From the NCBI RefSeq assembly GCF_016031655.1, contig NZ_JACCHQ010000025.1, positions 1 to 64,000 on the forward strand: a DNA stretch of 64,000 nucleotides, written 5' to 3'. This stretch comes from Bradyrhizobium glycinis. GTDB taxonomy: Bacteria > Pseudomonadota > Alphaproteobacteria > Rhizobiales > Xanthobacteraceae. This document shows positions 17,115-26,091 of this stretch, one piece after another. The translations under genes and the position numbers were made by a program. The notes under the pieces were generated by a model. That model was given only the letters and a program-made list of their open reading frames with translations. It ran no database searches and was not told the DNA's origin. Position 1 is the stretch's first letter; every line of letters begins with the position of its first letter.

Positions 17115-17190
17115 GCCCAGGTAGCTCAGTTGGTAGAGCATGCGACTGAAAATCGCAGTGTCGGTGGTTCGATTCCGCCCCTGGGCACCA
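17115..17190 (+). tRNA. tRNA-Phe (GAA anticodon)
   Basis: Acceptor stem GCCCAGG/CCTGGGC, D arm with AGCTCAGTTGGTAGAGC, anticodon stem GCGA/TCGC with loop CTGAAAA (anticodon GAA), T arm GGTTCGATTCC and an encoded CCA end. It marks the left border of the polysaccharide locus. No integrase gene or repeated tRNA end was seen. Confidence 0.96.
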
Positions 17191-17439
17191 CGGCTCTTCT
17201 AAGAGCCTGATATCCAAAGCAGCAATATCAACGGCTTATCCGCTCCTCAGCGAGAGGCGCGCCAATTGGCAGTTGCCGCGCATGATCGATGGATCAAGCA
17301 GTACGGTGATAATCCGAGCCAACAGACGAGATGGGACGTCAGGCTGGGCGATTGGTTGTTTGGGTCCCGGGAGGTGCATCGTTGATCGAGCCAGGGTCGC
17401 GGCTACCGCGAGCTGGCTGAGCCAATGACCTGGAGCTCC

Positions 17440-18891
17440 TCAATAGACGTCCTTACCCGAGAGCGTTACAGCGGTCCGGATCATGATGCGAATGTCCAGC
17501 CAAATGCTCCAATTGGTAACGTACCAGACGTCGTACTCGACGCGCTTCTTCATCAGGTCGATGGTCGGTGTCTCGCCGCGGAAGCCGTTGACCTGAGCCC
17601 AGCCGGTGAGACCGGGTTTGACGTGACGACGACGAGCATAGTCACCGATCATCTGGTCGTAATAATTGTCATGTGCGAGAGCGTGCGGCCGCGGACCCAC
17701 CAGCGACATTTCTCCGCGCAGCACGTTCCACAGCTGGGGTAGCTCGTCGATGCTGGTCTTGCGCAAGATCCGCCCGATCCTGGTGACCCGCGCATCGTGC
17801 TTGCTTGCCTGCTTGACCTCGGAGCCATTCTCCGAGACCGTCATGCTGCGGAACTTCCAGATGTCGAACAGCTCGCCGTTGAAGCCACGGCGTGTCTGAC
17901 GGAAAATAATGCTGCCCGGCGAATCGAGCTTGACCAGAAGCGCCGTCATGATCAGCAAAGGCGCGAGGAACAGAAGACCGACCGAGGCAAGACTAATATC
18001 GACGGCGCGCTTCACGGCCCGCTCTGTGACCGACAGAGGCGCTCGCTGGATTTCGATCGCGACGGATTCGCCGATGGGTGCGAATGGTCGCGATACGAGG
18101 TCGGCGATCTCGGAATCCGGCAGCAGGCGCACCGGCTTCGGCACCTGACGCAGACATTGGCTGATGTGTTGAAACAGCGGCAGGTCGGTCCAATTGAAGG
18201 CCAGAAGGAATTCGTCGGCGCCTGCCGCGCTCGAGCTTCGAATGATCGTCGCCAGCTCGCGCTCCATGGCTGCGTCGTCGGACTTCAGCGCGGCGTCCAG
18301 CACGAAGTGACGCACTACCTGAAAGCCGTTCCTGCGCAAATCCTTGAAGCGCGTTGAAGTAAAGTCGAGCGGCTCGCCGCTGATCAGCACGACTCTTCGT
18401 TTGACAGAGTGCCTGCGCGCGAAAGACGAATTCAGTGCGAGGCGCCAGATCACGCGATGGCTGCCCAAGCCGACGAGGCCGACCACCGCAAACACAACGA
18501 TGGTGATGCGGGACAGCTCGGCCGTCGATTTGAGCAGGAAAGCAGAAAATACCAGAATCGCGAGTGACAGAAGCCACACGGAGGAGGCCACGCGCAATTG
18601 CCAGCTCGAATTGACGAGATTGTGTCGGTCGTAACAGCCTCTGAAAAATGCGATCGCAACGAATGCCGTTGCCACGAGAAGCGCGACGCCGAACGAAACA
18701 TCTCGCTCGGCCAGTGCTGGCAAGAACTTGCGGTGAATCAGGTTTGCGATGGCATAACTGAGCAGGATGAGCAGAAAGTCGCCGGCCATGATGACCAGCT
18801 GAAACGGTCTCTGCAGCGCGATGCCGCGCCTCGTCAACATCGAGGATGAGTGCTTCGAACTGTAAGTAGTTAACGACATAAAAGGCTTCAT
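17440..18891 (-). CDS. Polyprenyl-phosphate sugar-1-phosphate transferase (EPS priming)
   Basis: A 483-residue priming glycosyltransferase that would load the first sugar-1-phosphate on undecaprenyl phosphate. Four N-terminal helices (residues about 30-145) and a CoA-binding-like middle region precede the catalytic domain (about 290-483). Motifs of the WcaJ/ExoY family: KRAVDISLASVGLLFLAPLLIMTALLVKLDSPG, RQTRRGFNGELFDIWKFRSM, RITRIGRILRKTS-like RVTRIGRILRKTSIDELPQLWNVLRGEMSLVGPRP, and HVKPGLTGWAQVNGFRG. The start could be ATG 18891, ATG 18879 or TTG 18912. It opens the - strand left block of the EPS locus. Confidence 0.92.
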   Translation of the reverse strand: MKPFMSLTTYSSKHSSSMLTRRGIALQRPFQLVIMAGDFLLILLSYAIANLIHRKFLPALAERDVSFGVALLVATAFVAIAFFRGCYDRHNLVNSSWQLRVASSVWLLSLAILVFSAFLLKSTAELSRITIVVFAVVGLVGLGSHRVIWRLALNSSFARRHSVKRRVVLISGEPLDFTSTRFKDLRRNGFQVVRHFVLDAALKSDDAAMERELATIIRSSSAAGADEFLLAFNWTDLPLFQHISQCLRQVPKPVRLLPDSEIADLVSRPFAPIGESVAIEIQRAPLSVTERAVKRAVDISLASVGLLFLAPLLIMTALLVKLDSPGSIIFRQTRRGFNGELFDIWKFRSMTVSENGSEVKQASKHDARVTRIGRILRKTSIDELPQLWNVLRGEMSLVGPRPHALAHDNYYDQMIGDYARRRHVKPGLTGWAQVNGFRGETPTIDLMKKRVEYDVWYVTNWSIWLDIRIMIRTAVTLSGKDVY

Positions 18892-19000
18892 CCCAAAAAC
18901 TGTATGCGGCAATGCACTTACGAAAGAAGGGTGGCTTCCGAAGCTGGCGACAATTCAACGACAAAGCGTACGAGCATGAACCGTGAGAGAAGGTCGGTGC

Positions 19001-19948
19001 CTATCGCGGCGCCAAGGTCCTCAGGCACGGCGATGCTCCAGCTGTCGTGCGCTGCGCGCCCGCTACGGAGGCAGGAAGCGGAGCCTCGGCCAGGGGAGGA
19101 GGCGGATCTGCGACGAACTGTGCGGTGCTGCCCGAAAAGAAGTAGAGCGTGGACCAGTCCGCGGAGAGTTCGACCCAGTTGCTGTTGCCAGCTCCTCGAT
19201 TGTTGGCGCCGCTGTGCGGCGAGTCCGAGGAACGCCACCAGTCGGCCCCCACGTTGGCGACTACCTTCATCCCGGGGTCCGTTGTCTTCATGTCGATCTG
19301 GACGTAAACAGAATCGACAGCTCCGGCGGCGAAGCTGCCGCGTCTCTCAAGCCATATCAGGTCGTTGCGGCCGGGTGGAGGGCCGTCGACAAGGGTGCCT
19401 CCATTCGTTTGAACCTCGACCTTCATTGGGAGCGCAGCGTTCTTGGGAACCATTGCGTCAAAATGGCCTCCGACGATCTCGTTCTCCGTCTGATCCTGTA
19501 CCAGGATCCACTCCTTCGTGGCGCGGAGGCGCACATAGGTCTTTCCGTTGGCGACGAGGATCTTGCCGTTCTTGTCCGGTGTGGCCGCGCCAAATTTTGG
19601 AAATATCGACGCTATTCCCGTGACGGCAGTGAAGTCGGAGGGAGGTTCGCCGTTCTCGGGCTTGGAGGCGCCGTTGCACCAGGACGATGTCTTCGGGACG
19701 CCGGCTGGATATGCCTGGCTGTATCCGATGCTGTTCTGTTCGATGACGCTTGAGGCGAGACTCACGGACGTGATGGCGTCCGGTCTCCCACTCGCCGCAT
19801 CGGCACTCCTCGTAGAGATCGCGATAATTCCAATCAGGCCGAGTGGCAGCAGCCAAGCCGAGACGGATTGCTCGAGGACATGAATCAAACGCGCGGCAGC
19901 AGCAGAAGTCGGCGAGCGGAACGGGACGAAATGGCGGGTGTCAGACAT
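19001..19948 (-). CDS. Paralogue 1 of an unnamed EPS-locus protein family
   Basis: About 315 residues. Residues 30-47 are hydrophobic, then STRSADAASG, which looks like a signal peptide. Residues about 61-290 share a domain with the proteins at 20248 and 28899: SLAS-SVIEQNSIGYSQAYPAGVP, DFTAVTGIASIFPKFG, NGKTYVRLRATKEWILVQDQ, GGHFDAMV, PPPGRNDLIWLERRGSF, VYVQIDMKTTDPG, VGADWWR, SNWVELSADWSTLYFFS, PPPPL. I know no name for this domain. One 14-bp palindrome lies 59 bases upstream of the start. An ATG at 19960 is the alternative start. The tail after PPPPL is short and unstructured. It probably acts outside the membrane; function unknown. Confidence 0.7.
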   Translation of the reverse strand: MSDTRHFVPFRSPTSAAAARLIHVLEQSVSAWLLPLGLIGIIAISTRSADAASGRPDAITSVSLASSVIEQNSIGYSQAYPAGVPKTSSWCNGASKPENGEPPSDFTAVTGIASIFPKFGAATPDKNGKILVANGKTYVRLRATKEWILVQDQTENEIVGGHFDAMVPKNAALPMKVEVQTNGGTLVDGPPPGRNDLIWLERRGSFAAGAVDSVYVQIDMKTTDPGMKVVANVGADWWRSSDSPHSGANNRGAGNSNWVELSADWSTLYFFSGSTAQFVADPPPPLAEAPLPASVAGAQRTTAGASPCLRTLAPR

Positions 19949-20006
19949 AGGACGCCCCATAACCAGTTGAACGTCTCCATCCTAGGAGTCGGAGGAGCTG
20001 CAGACT

Positions 20007-20020
20007 TGACGGTCGTCAAG
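20007..20020. promoter_or_regulatory. EPS-locus palindrome, copy 1
   Basis: TTGACGGTCGTCAA, one of six related 14-bp palindromes in this locus (TTGA-N6-TCAA geometry). It lies upstream of the - strand gene ending at 19001, in a promoter-like position. Proposed Crp/Fnr-type operator (inference). Confidence 0.65.
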
Positions 20021-20247
20021 AATGAACCTGCGACTTAAGAATCGTGCAACCGAATCGGAACGGCCAGAACATTCTGTGTCGCGACGGCTGAATAGTCCGC
20101 CTCTCCCCGACAGCCATAGGACCAGCCGCCTGTTGCTACGGCCAGCCGGTTTGTCGTCGAAGCCCTACGTTCTCGGACACGACGACGTCAGCAACTGCGC
20201 CTATTCGCTCGTCCGAGGCCGTCGATATAGCGGTGAGCGGAATATGA

Positions 20248-21252
20248 TCAGCCAGGTTTGCGGCTTGGCACACTGCTCCATCGGATTCGGGCGAGTGCTC
20301 CCAGCGTCAGGGCGAAAGCCAAAAGGCAGTCGCTCGACAACGTATGGACCGTCGTGGCTGGCTCGCCGAGCATGGAGCGTGAACTGGAGTTGATCGAGGG
20401 CTGCCGGGTCTCTTCCGCTGGAGAGGACCGCTCGGTTCCGTTCGCGGCAGTATGCTTCTCTCTGGAGGTGGAGACAGTTTCACCTTGTCCGTTCTGGATG
20501 AGATTTTCCCCGTGCCGCGCAGGCGTCGAGGGGAGCGCGGGCGGCAGCTCTCTCACCAGATCGCGCAGTGGCGGAGCTGGGTTCGCGCGGAAACTATCAG
20601 TGCTCATGGAATAGAATCCGATCGTCTTCCACTCGGTCGAAAGCTCGATCCAATTGCTGCCACCGATGCCTGGATTATTGCTGTGGTCGTGGAGATAGGG
20701 CGCCCGGGCGTCGCGCCACCAGTCGGCGCCAACCATAGCCACGAGACGCAGGTTCGGATCGGTAACCCTCATCTCCATCTGAACGTAGACAGCATCCGCC
20801 GCGCCGGGCGGGTAAGTTCCGCGCTCCTTGTACCAGAAATGATTATTGTAGCCGGCAGGGGGTACTTCAAAGGCGATCGTCGCGCCGGCCAGCGGGGTGG
20901 CTTTCATGGGAATGGCAACATTGCCGACGAAGTCCGAGACGAAATGTCCCCCGGTCAGCTGCGTTTTCGACTGGTCCTGGACCAACGTCCATTCGCCGGC
21001 CTGTTTGATGCGAACGTAGGTCTTGGCGTTGGCGACCTCGACCGTCGCGCCGGGATTTGAATAGGGTGGTTCCCCCACCTTCGGATAGACCTGTCCCCAG
21101 CCTTCGACCGCGGTGAAATCCGCGGGCGGCGACCAAAGCCCGCCGTCATTCCAGCCCTGATACCAATTGTAACTCGGAGGCACGCCTGCGGGAAAGCCTT
21201 CACTATTCCCGGGAGTGTTCTGCCTGATGAGCTCGGAAAGTGAGAAGTCCAT
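20248..21252 (-). CDS. Paralogue 2 of the unnamed family, C-terminally hydrophobic
   Basis: A 334-residue protein. I set the start at ATG 21252 (MDFSLSELIRQNTPGNSEGF) because homology with paralogue 3 begins there. Residues 1-229 are the shared domain: YPAG-like FPAGVPPSYNWYQGWN, DFTAVEGWGQVYPKVG, ANAKTYVRI, WTLVQDQSK, GGHFVSDF, PPAGYNNHFWYKERG, VYVQMEMRVTDPN, VGADWWR, GGSNWIELSTEWKTIGFYSMST. Residues 230-300 are a polar linker. Residues 308-323 (DCLLAFALTLGALARIR region) are hydrophobic and followed by basic residues, like a C-terminal membrane anchor or sorting tail. There is no N-terminal signal peptide, so the export route is unclear. It follows the polymerase gene by 16 bases. Confidence 0.72.
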   Translation of the reverse strand: MDFSLSELIRQNTPGNSEGFPAGVPPSYNWYQGWNDGGLWSPPADFTAVEGWGQVYPKVGEPPYSNPGATVEVANAKTYVRIKQAGEWTLVQDQSKTQLTGGHFVSDFVGNVAIPMKATPLAGATIAFEVPPAGYNNHFWYKERGTYPPGAADAVYVQMEMRVTDPNLRLVAMVGADWWRDARAPYLHDHSNNPGIGGSNWIELSTEWKTIGFYSMSTDSFRANPAPPLRDLVRELPPALPSTPARHGENLIQNGQGETVSTSREKHTAANGTERSSPAEETRQPSINSSSRSMLGEPATTVHTLSSDCLLAFALTLGALARIRWSSVPSRKPG

Positions 21253-21268
21253 CGACCGTACTTCTCGC

Positions 21269-22498
21269 TCACGCGCTGGACGGGTCGGGTGCCGGCCATT
21301 TTGGGGACGTAAACCGGCCTGCATAGGAAAAGAACAGCGTCATCGAGGTGAAATTGTCGATGAGGTTTTCGGATAGAAAGTAGATGAGAAGCACGGTGTA
21401 CATCGTCTTCGCCGCCCGATCCTTCAGCGAAAAGACGATGCTGAAGACGAAGACGACGAAGACCAGGAAGTTCAGAAGTCCGTACTCCGCCAGGACGCGC
21501 AGGTAGTCATTGTGGGGCGGTAGCGGCAAGACCGTCAGGATGCCGGTCTGACTCGCGCCATATCCGAACAATATTCCGCCGAGTCCCAGCGACGAATATA
21601 TCTGCCAGATGTTGGTCCAGTGGGTGATGCGGAAGAACGCGGACATGTCCGTCGACCCGGTCAATTCGATCAGCTGCTTCGTCGTCATCCGGGCGACAGT
21701 GCTGGGGTCGAGGCTCCAGATGAGTGCGATGGCATTCAAGCCGGTTATCAGCCGATCGAGGGCGCCAGCGGCGTAGGCGACAACGCTGGCGCACGCCAGC
21801 AAGATGAGCGCTACGAAGACTTGTGGCCGCAAGGGAAAGAAGGACCAGAGGCCGATCGAGACGATGGTTGCCAGGGCGGGCCCAACGCGGTTCATGACGG
21901 CGGCGTTTATGAACTGGCCGATTAAGACCCTGTTTCCGAACCAGGGAGAAAGGGCAAAGAACAAGGCCGAGAAGTACAGCGCCGCCGTATTCGTGTTCGG
22001 GAAGTAGGAGAATACGTCGGGATATTCGATACCGGTGTAGACCTGCGTCTGGCCGACGGCCTTGAACAGGAGCGGCAATGCCGCAAGCACGTAGACGCAA
22101 CGCTTTTCGGCTGGCTGCATCGGCTCGGCCATACCTCGCCCGGCGACGTAGAATGAATAGATCGAGATGAGCTTCAATCCATCGGATAGCTCGAAGGCGC
22201 CGAAATTCGTGAGGTAACTCGCGCCCGTAAAGATGCAGGCGAGCGCCAACAGGAGGGTGTAAAAGTAGCTTCTCTCGTTCGTGATCAGGACGTGGCGGGC
22301 AGACCACAGGATCAGAAGCAGGCTGGTCGAGTTGCTGAGGACGTTGAATATCGTCGATCCGGTGAAATGATAGAGAAAGGTCAGGAAGTTCAGGAGCACG
22401 AGGCCAAAGCAGGTCACCACGAAGAAGCGGCCCTGCATGGTCATAGAACCGGAAGCGAGGTGCGGTGCTCCCTCTCTTCCCAGAGCTAGATCGTTCAC
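21269..22498 (-). CDS. O-antigen/EPS polymerase (Wzy-like)
   Basis: A 409-residue membrane protein with ten or more helices and a long periplasmic loop, the topology of Wzy/O-antigen-ligase family polymerases that join repeat units at the outer face of the inner membrane. The family loop motif is visible as LPPHNDYLRVLAEYGLLNFLVFVVF near residues 325-350. The start is GTG 22498 with GGAG upstream, or ATG 22444. It is divergent from the Wzz-like gene, with palindrome copy 2 between them. Paralogue 2 follows directly. Sequence in this family is poorly conserved, so the call rests on topology, motif and context. Confidence 0.82.
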   Translation of the reverse strand: MNDLALGREGAPHLASGSMTMQGRFFVVTCFGLVLLNFLTFLYHFTGSTIFNVLSNSTSLLLILWSARHVLITNERSYFYTLLLALACIFTGASYLTNFGAFELSDGLKLISIYSFYVAGRGMAEPMQPAEKRCVYVLAALPLLFKAVGQTQVYTGIEYPDVFSYFPNTNTAALYFSALFFALSPWFGNRVLIGQFINAAVMNRVGPALATIVSIGLWSFFPLRPQVFVALILLACASVVAYAAGALDRLITGLNAIALIWSLDPSTVARMTTKQLIELTGSTDMSAFFRITHWTNIWQIYSSLGLGGILFGYGASQTGILTVLPLPPHNDYLRVLAEYGLLNFLVFVVFVFSIVFSLKDRAAKTMYTVLLIYFLSENLIDNFTSMTLFFSYAGRFTSPKWPAPDPSSA

Positions 22499-22611
22499 GG
22501 CAGGCGTACTCCGCGGTTATGAGCTTTCGGTTCCGCGGCGCAGCTCCTCCACGGGAGCGACCCGCTGGGGCCCGACCTGTCGGCAAGATGTCGGGAATTG
22601 CCAAGTGTGAG

Positions 22612-22625
22612 TTGACGGCCGTCAA
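22612..22625. promoter_or_regulatory. EPS-locus palindrome, copy 2 (perfect)
   Basis: TTGACGGCCGTCAA, a perfect palindrome, sits in the divergent region between the Wzy-like gene (- strand) and the Wzz-like gene (+ strand), so it could control both. It would fall inside the Wzz reading frame if that gene started at 22519 or 22588; I take it as evidence for a later start. Confidence 0.7.
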
Positions 22626-22683
22626 TACCTGCCCGGACGCTTCGTTGGACGCTGAGGTGCCAAAAAAAGCAGTGGAGTCGGCC

Positions 22684-24261
22684 GTGGAACGTGACACGAG
22701 CAGTTCATTCGCCAGAGCGTTCGGTCTGTTATGGCGGCGGCAATGGGTGATTTATCTGTGCCTATTGCTGACGTCCGGCGCGGCCTTTCTTTACTACGCG
22801 GCAGTTGGAGACCGCTACGAGGCATATGCCCTGCTTCGTGCCGGGCAAGGGATCAAGGAACGGTCTTCCGGCAACGCGGTAGGCTCGCCGTTCGGGGAGG
22901 GCGTCGATCTCCAAAGTCGGATGGAATCGCTGTCGCGTATCGCCAAGATCGATCTGGTCATCCTGGAGGCGGCGAAGAACGTCGGCTACGAGAGACTATC
23001 GTCCAATTCAAATCCCACGCTTCTGGCCAAATTCATGGCATGGGGACGGGAGATCGACCTTCGGGACATGTTCACCAAGGAGTCCGAGGAAACGAAGGTG
23101 CGGGCGAAGCACGTCGACGAGACCGAAGAAGATATCGAGCGCAACCAGGAGGGCATTCTCAGCTTGAGAGATCGCGTGACCGCGAAGCAGGAGGGGCGCT
23201 CCGATCTGCTGAGGATCACGTTCCGCCACAGGGATCCGGTGATCGCCGCGAGCTATCTGAACGAGCTGGCGAGCACGTTGGTCGCCGTACAAAGCCTCGA
23301 CGTTCAGATGCCGGGTGCGCAGGAGTTCTTCCAGCAACAAACCAAGCGGCTGGAGGAGGAGGCCGAGATTGCAGCCGCAGATCTGAAGCGCTTCTCTGTC
23401 GAGGCCTCCATCTATGCCGTCGATGAACAACGGCAGCTGCTGCTCAGGCGTGCCAGCGATCTGTCGGCGCTGATCGCCACGACGCGTGGAGCGATCGAGG
23501 ACAAGAAGGGACAGAAGCTGTCGGTCGCCGATCAATTGGCGATACTGCGGCCTGTCGCGCAGAACAAGGCTGTGAGTCGCATGGTCACCACGCTCGGAGG
23601 CCAAGATGGCCGCAAGAGCCTTGATCCGATCGCGAAGCCGCCGGAGCAGTTTGAGGAGCAGCCGCCATTGCTCCTGATCAAGGTCTATCAGGACAACATG
23701 GCAACGTTGATGAAGCTGAATGCCGAACTCAACGGTCAGATGGAGCTCCTGCATCAGCTCGGCACCGAGCTCGAGAAGGTCAACAAGGAGCTGGCATCGC
23801 TCTCTGCGAAAGAGGCGGAATACGGCAGGTTGAAGCGGGTTCTGTCGACCGCCTCGGCGGCCGCTGCACAATATGCAACGCGCATTCTCGAAGAGCAGAT
23901 CAGCTCAGAGGTCGCCAAGAAGAGCCAGCTTTCCAGCCTCAGAGTGGTGCAGAAGGCGGTAACGCCGACAGCGCCTGTCTTCCCGCAAGTCTCGCAGCTG
24001 GTCGCATTGGCCCTCGCCGGCGGAGTTCTGCTCGGCTTGGGCGGCATCTTCGGTCCCGAGCTTGCCAAAAGCACCATGCATCATCCAGTGCCGAGGTCGG
24101 CCACCGGCATTGAGGAGCACGATCAGATCAAGAACCTGCTGATCGCTGCTCAAAGGGGGGATGGGGTGAAGGAGCTGCATTCTGCCGGACGGGCCGACTA
24201 CGGGGAAAACAGCGTCGGGCTTGGCGCACGATCACCCAGAATGCCTCCCTTGAAGGGATGA
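22684..24261 (+). CDS. Wzz/GumC-like polysaccharide chain-length protein
   Basis: About 525 residues from the GTG at 22684, which has GGAG six bases upstream. The frame is open further up, with ATGs at 22519 and 22588. Architecture: a TM helix at about residues 16-36 (WVIYLCLLLTSGAAFLYYA), a periplasmic Wzz domain (YEAYALLRAG), then a long coiled-coil region rich in Glu, Lys, Ala and Leu (RLEEEAEIAAADLKRF; LKLNAELNGQMELLHQLGTELEKVNKELASLSAKE), then a second TM (QLVALALAGGVLLGLGGIFG). No tyrosine-kinase domain follows, so it is a GumC/Wzc-N type co-polymerase controlling chain length. First gene of a + strand operon with a GT and a FkbM methyltransferase. Confidence 0.85.
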   Translation: MERDTSSSFARAFGLLWRRQWVIYLCLLLTSGAAFLYYAAVGDRYEAYALLRAGQGIKERSSGNAVGSPFGEGVDLQSRMESLSRIAKIDLVILEAAKNVGYERLSSNSNPTLLAKFMAWGREIDLRDMFTKESEETKVRAKHVDETEEDIERNQEGILSLRDRVTAKQEGRSDLLRITFRHRDPVIAASYLNELASTLVAVQSLDVQMPGAQEFFQQQTKRLEEEAEIAAADLKRFSVEASIYAVDEQRQLLLRRASDLSALIATTRGAIEDKKGQKLSVADQLAILRPVAQNKAVSRMVTTLGGQDGRKSLDPIAKPPEQFEEQPPLLLIKVYQDNMATLMKLNAELNGQMELLHQLGTELEKVNKELASLSAKEAEYGRLKRVLSTASAAAAQYATRILEEQISSEVAKKSQLSSLRVVQKAVTPTAPVFPQVSQLVALALAGGVLLGLGGIFGPELAKSTMHHPVPRSATGIEEHDQIKNLLIAAQRGDGVKELHSAGRADYGENSVGLGARSPRMPPLKG

Positions 24262-24334
24262 ATACAGTGATGCCACGCGAGTGCTGCCATGTGAGGCGTC
24301 GGTAACCGTCGCCGGCACCAAGGGTGAGCCCGAC

Positions 24335-25258
24335 ATGAAGATATTCAGCATTTGTTGCGTTCGAGACGAGAATGACATCGTCGGAGAGACGCTGAAAGCG
24401 GCTCTCGATTGGAGCGATCGGATCTTCGTCTTCGACAATGGAAGTGTCGATGGCACCTGGGAGACGCTTCAGGATCTCGCGAATTGCCATCCCAGGATCG
24501 AGCTTGTCGGTCATGACGATCGGACGTTTACCGATGAGCTCCGGGGAGAGATATTCGAAACGCGTCGGCACGTGGCGTCACCGGGAGACTGGTGGTGCAG
24601 ACTCGATTCTGATGAATTCTTTATCGATGATCCGGTGCAGTTCCTTGGGAACGTACCCCAAAGCTACGGATTCGTTCTTTCGGCGACGATGAACTTCTAC
24701 TTCACCGATGTCGATTTGAAGAACTACGAAGAGAATCCGGCGGAATGGCTTGCCCGCCCGGTGCAAGAGCGGCTCAGGTACTATCAGAACAATTGGAGCG
24801 AACCGCGCTTCGTTCGCCATCGGGCTGATCTGCGTTGGGGAGGGCTGATCTGGCCTCACAATCGCGGGCGAACATTTCCATCACGGATACGCTTGAAGCA
24901 TTTCCCATACCGCTCGCCGGCGCAGATATCCAAGCGACTGGCGATACGTCAGCAGCAGCCGGGTCTGTTCAAGCACGAGGCGAACCGGGCACTTGCGAAG
25001 GGTTTGCAGTCTGAATGGATGGACAAGGGTCCGATGCCCCTGCATGAGCTGGCTTCCTGGCGCGATCGCGTGAGGGAGGCCGCCGAATGTGACGTCGATC
25101 GAGGCGATGGGAATTTCCTCGTGCGCGATGACCTGATGCCTCCGCTTCCATCGCCGGCCTTGGACCTGGTGAAGGTTGGCCTGCGGCGGACTCAGGCGGG
25201 GAGAGCAATTGTGTCATCGCTCCTGAGATGGCGTCAAAGCCAATTCGGCTGGCGGTGA
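24335..25258 (+). CDS. Glycosyltransferase family 2-like protein
   Basis: A 307-residue cytoplasmic glycosyltransferase candidate. The start is at 24335, preceded by AAGGGTGA. The N terminus KIFSICCVRDENDIVGETLKAAL and DWSDRIFVFDNGSVDGTWE give the nucleotide-binding beta-alpha-beta of a GT-A fold; DWWCRLDSDEFF holds the DxD-like metal site. It resembles the GT2 branch with R-DE-D-V starts found in capsule clusters. It would add one sugar of the EPS repeat unit; donor and linkage unknown. It sits between the Wzz-like and FkbM genes in one operon. Confidence 0.82.
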   Translation: MKIFSICCVRDENDIVGETLKAALDWSDRIFVFDNGSVDGTWETLQDLANCHPRIELVGHDDRTFTDELRGEIFETRRHVASPGDWWCRLDSDEFFIDDPVQFLGNVPQSYGFVLSATMNFYFTDVDLKNYEENPAEWLARPVQERLRYYQNNWSEPRFVRHRADLRWGGLIWPHNRGRTFPSRIRLKHFPYRSPAQISKRLAIRQQQPGLFKHEANRALAKGLQSEWMDKGPMPLHELASWRDRVREAAECDVDRGDGNFLVRDDLMPPLPSPALDLVKVGLRRTQAGRAIVSSLLRWRQSQFGWR

Positions 25259-25329
25259 GTCGTTTGCCTGCCCGTCCGCAATATCGACGGCCTCACCGAA
25301 GCTGGACTGAAATTGACAGGAGCAAAGAC

Positions 25330-26055
25330 ATGATGGTGAAAGACAGACTGAAATCGTTCGTGAGGTCCGCAGGATACGAAATTCGCCGTCATCATCCGAA
25401 TTTGGCGGAGTTCCTGCAATCGCGTTCCGTGAACCTTGTTCTGGACGTCGGCGCGAACGAGGGCCAGTTTGTACAAGATCTCAGATTGCAGGGATATACT
25501 GGGAGGATCGTCTCCTTCGAGCCGGTGCTTGATGTGTTCAAAAGGCTCGAAAAAAGGTGCGAGGCCGACCAGAAATGGGACTGCCGAAATATCGCATTGG
25601 GCGATGTCAACGGCATCATCCAGATCAATGTCAGCAAGAACACGGCCATGAGTTCGATAGTCAACCAGACTGAGATCGGTCGGAACAGCATCTACGAATC
25701 CGAGGTCGTTCGCATCGACGAGGTCCAGATCGCCACGCTGGATTCGATATTCGAGGAGTTTGCCGGCGAGCGCGTTTTCATGAAGGTCGATACGCAGGGA
25801 TTTGAGCAGAGCGTCCTGCGCGGGGGTGCAAACTCGCTTCATAGCCTGCTTGGTGTTCAACTCGAATTGCCGCTGATCCATCTTTACGAGGATACCTGGA
25901 AATTCGATGAGGCACTCCGCTTCATGCGAGAGGCGGGCTTTACGCTGAGTCAGTTGCGTCCGGTCACCTACTACTCCCAGGATCCAGCGTCACTGCTCGA
26001 GGTGGATTGCCTGTTTAGGCGGACCGATTACGCCGATGGTCTCAGCTACCACTAA
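25330..26055 (+). CDS. FkbM family methyltransferase
   Basis: A 241-residue SAM-dependent methyltransferase of the FkbM family, here likely to O-methylate a sugar of the EPS. The start is at 25330, with AGGAG at 25318-25322. Motif I is LVLDVGANEGQFVQDLR; next come GRIVSFEPVLDVFKRLE, NIALGD, and VRIDEVQIATLDSIFEEF followed by VFMKVDTQGFEQSVLRGG, a hallmark of the family. QLELPLIHLYE follows. Probably the last gene of the operon starting at 22684, and convergent with the flippase gene. Confidence 0.9.
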   Translation: MMVKDRLKSFVRSAGYEIRRHHPNLAEFLQSRSVNLVLDVGANEGQFVQDLRLQGYTGRIVSFEPVLDVFKRLEKRCEADQKWDCRNIALGDVNGIIQINVSKNTAMSSIVNQTEIGRNSIYESEVVRIDEVQIATLDSIFEEFAGERVFMKVDTQGFEQSVLRGGANSLHSLLGVQLELPLIHLYEDTWKFDEALRFMREAGFTLSQLRPVTYYSQDPASLLEVDCLFRRTDYADGLSYH

Positions 26056-26091
26056 TTGCCGAACATTTCTGCGGTCGCTCTGGATCTGCAA

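Noticed and set aside
17115..17190. tRNA-Phe as integration site of a genomic island
   Set aside because: The EPS locus starts right after it, but I found no integrase gene and no repeat of the tRNA 3' end at the other border, so an island boundary is not supported.
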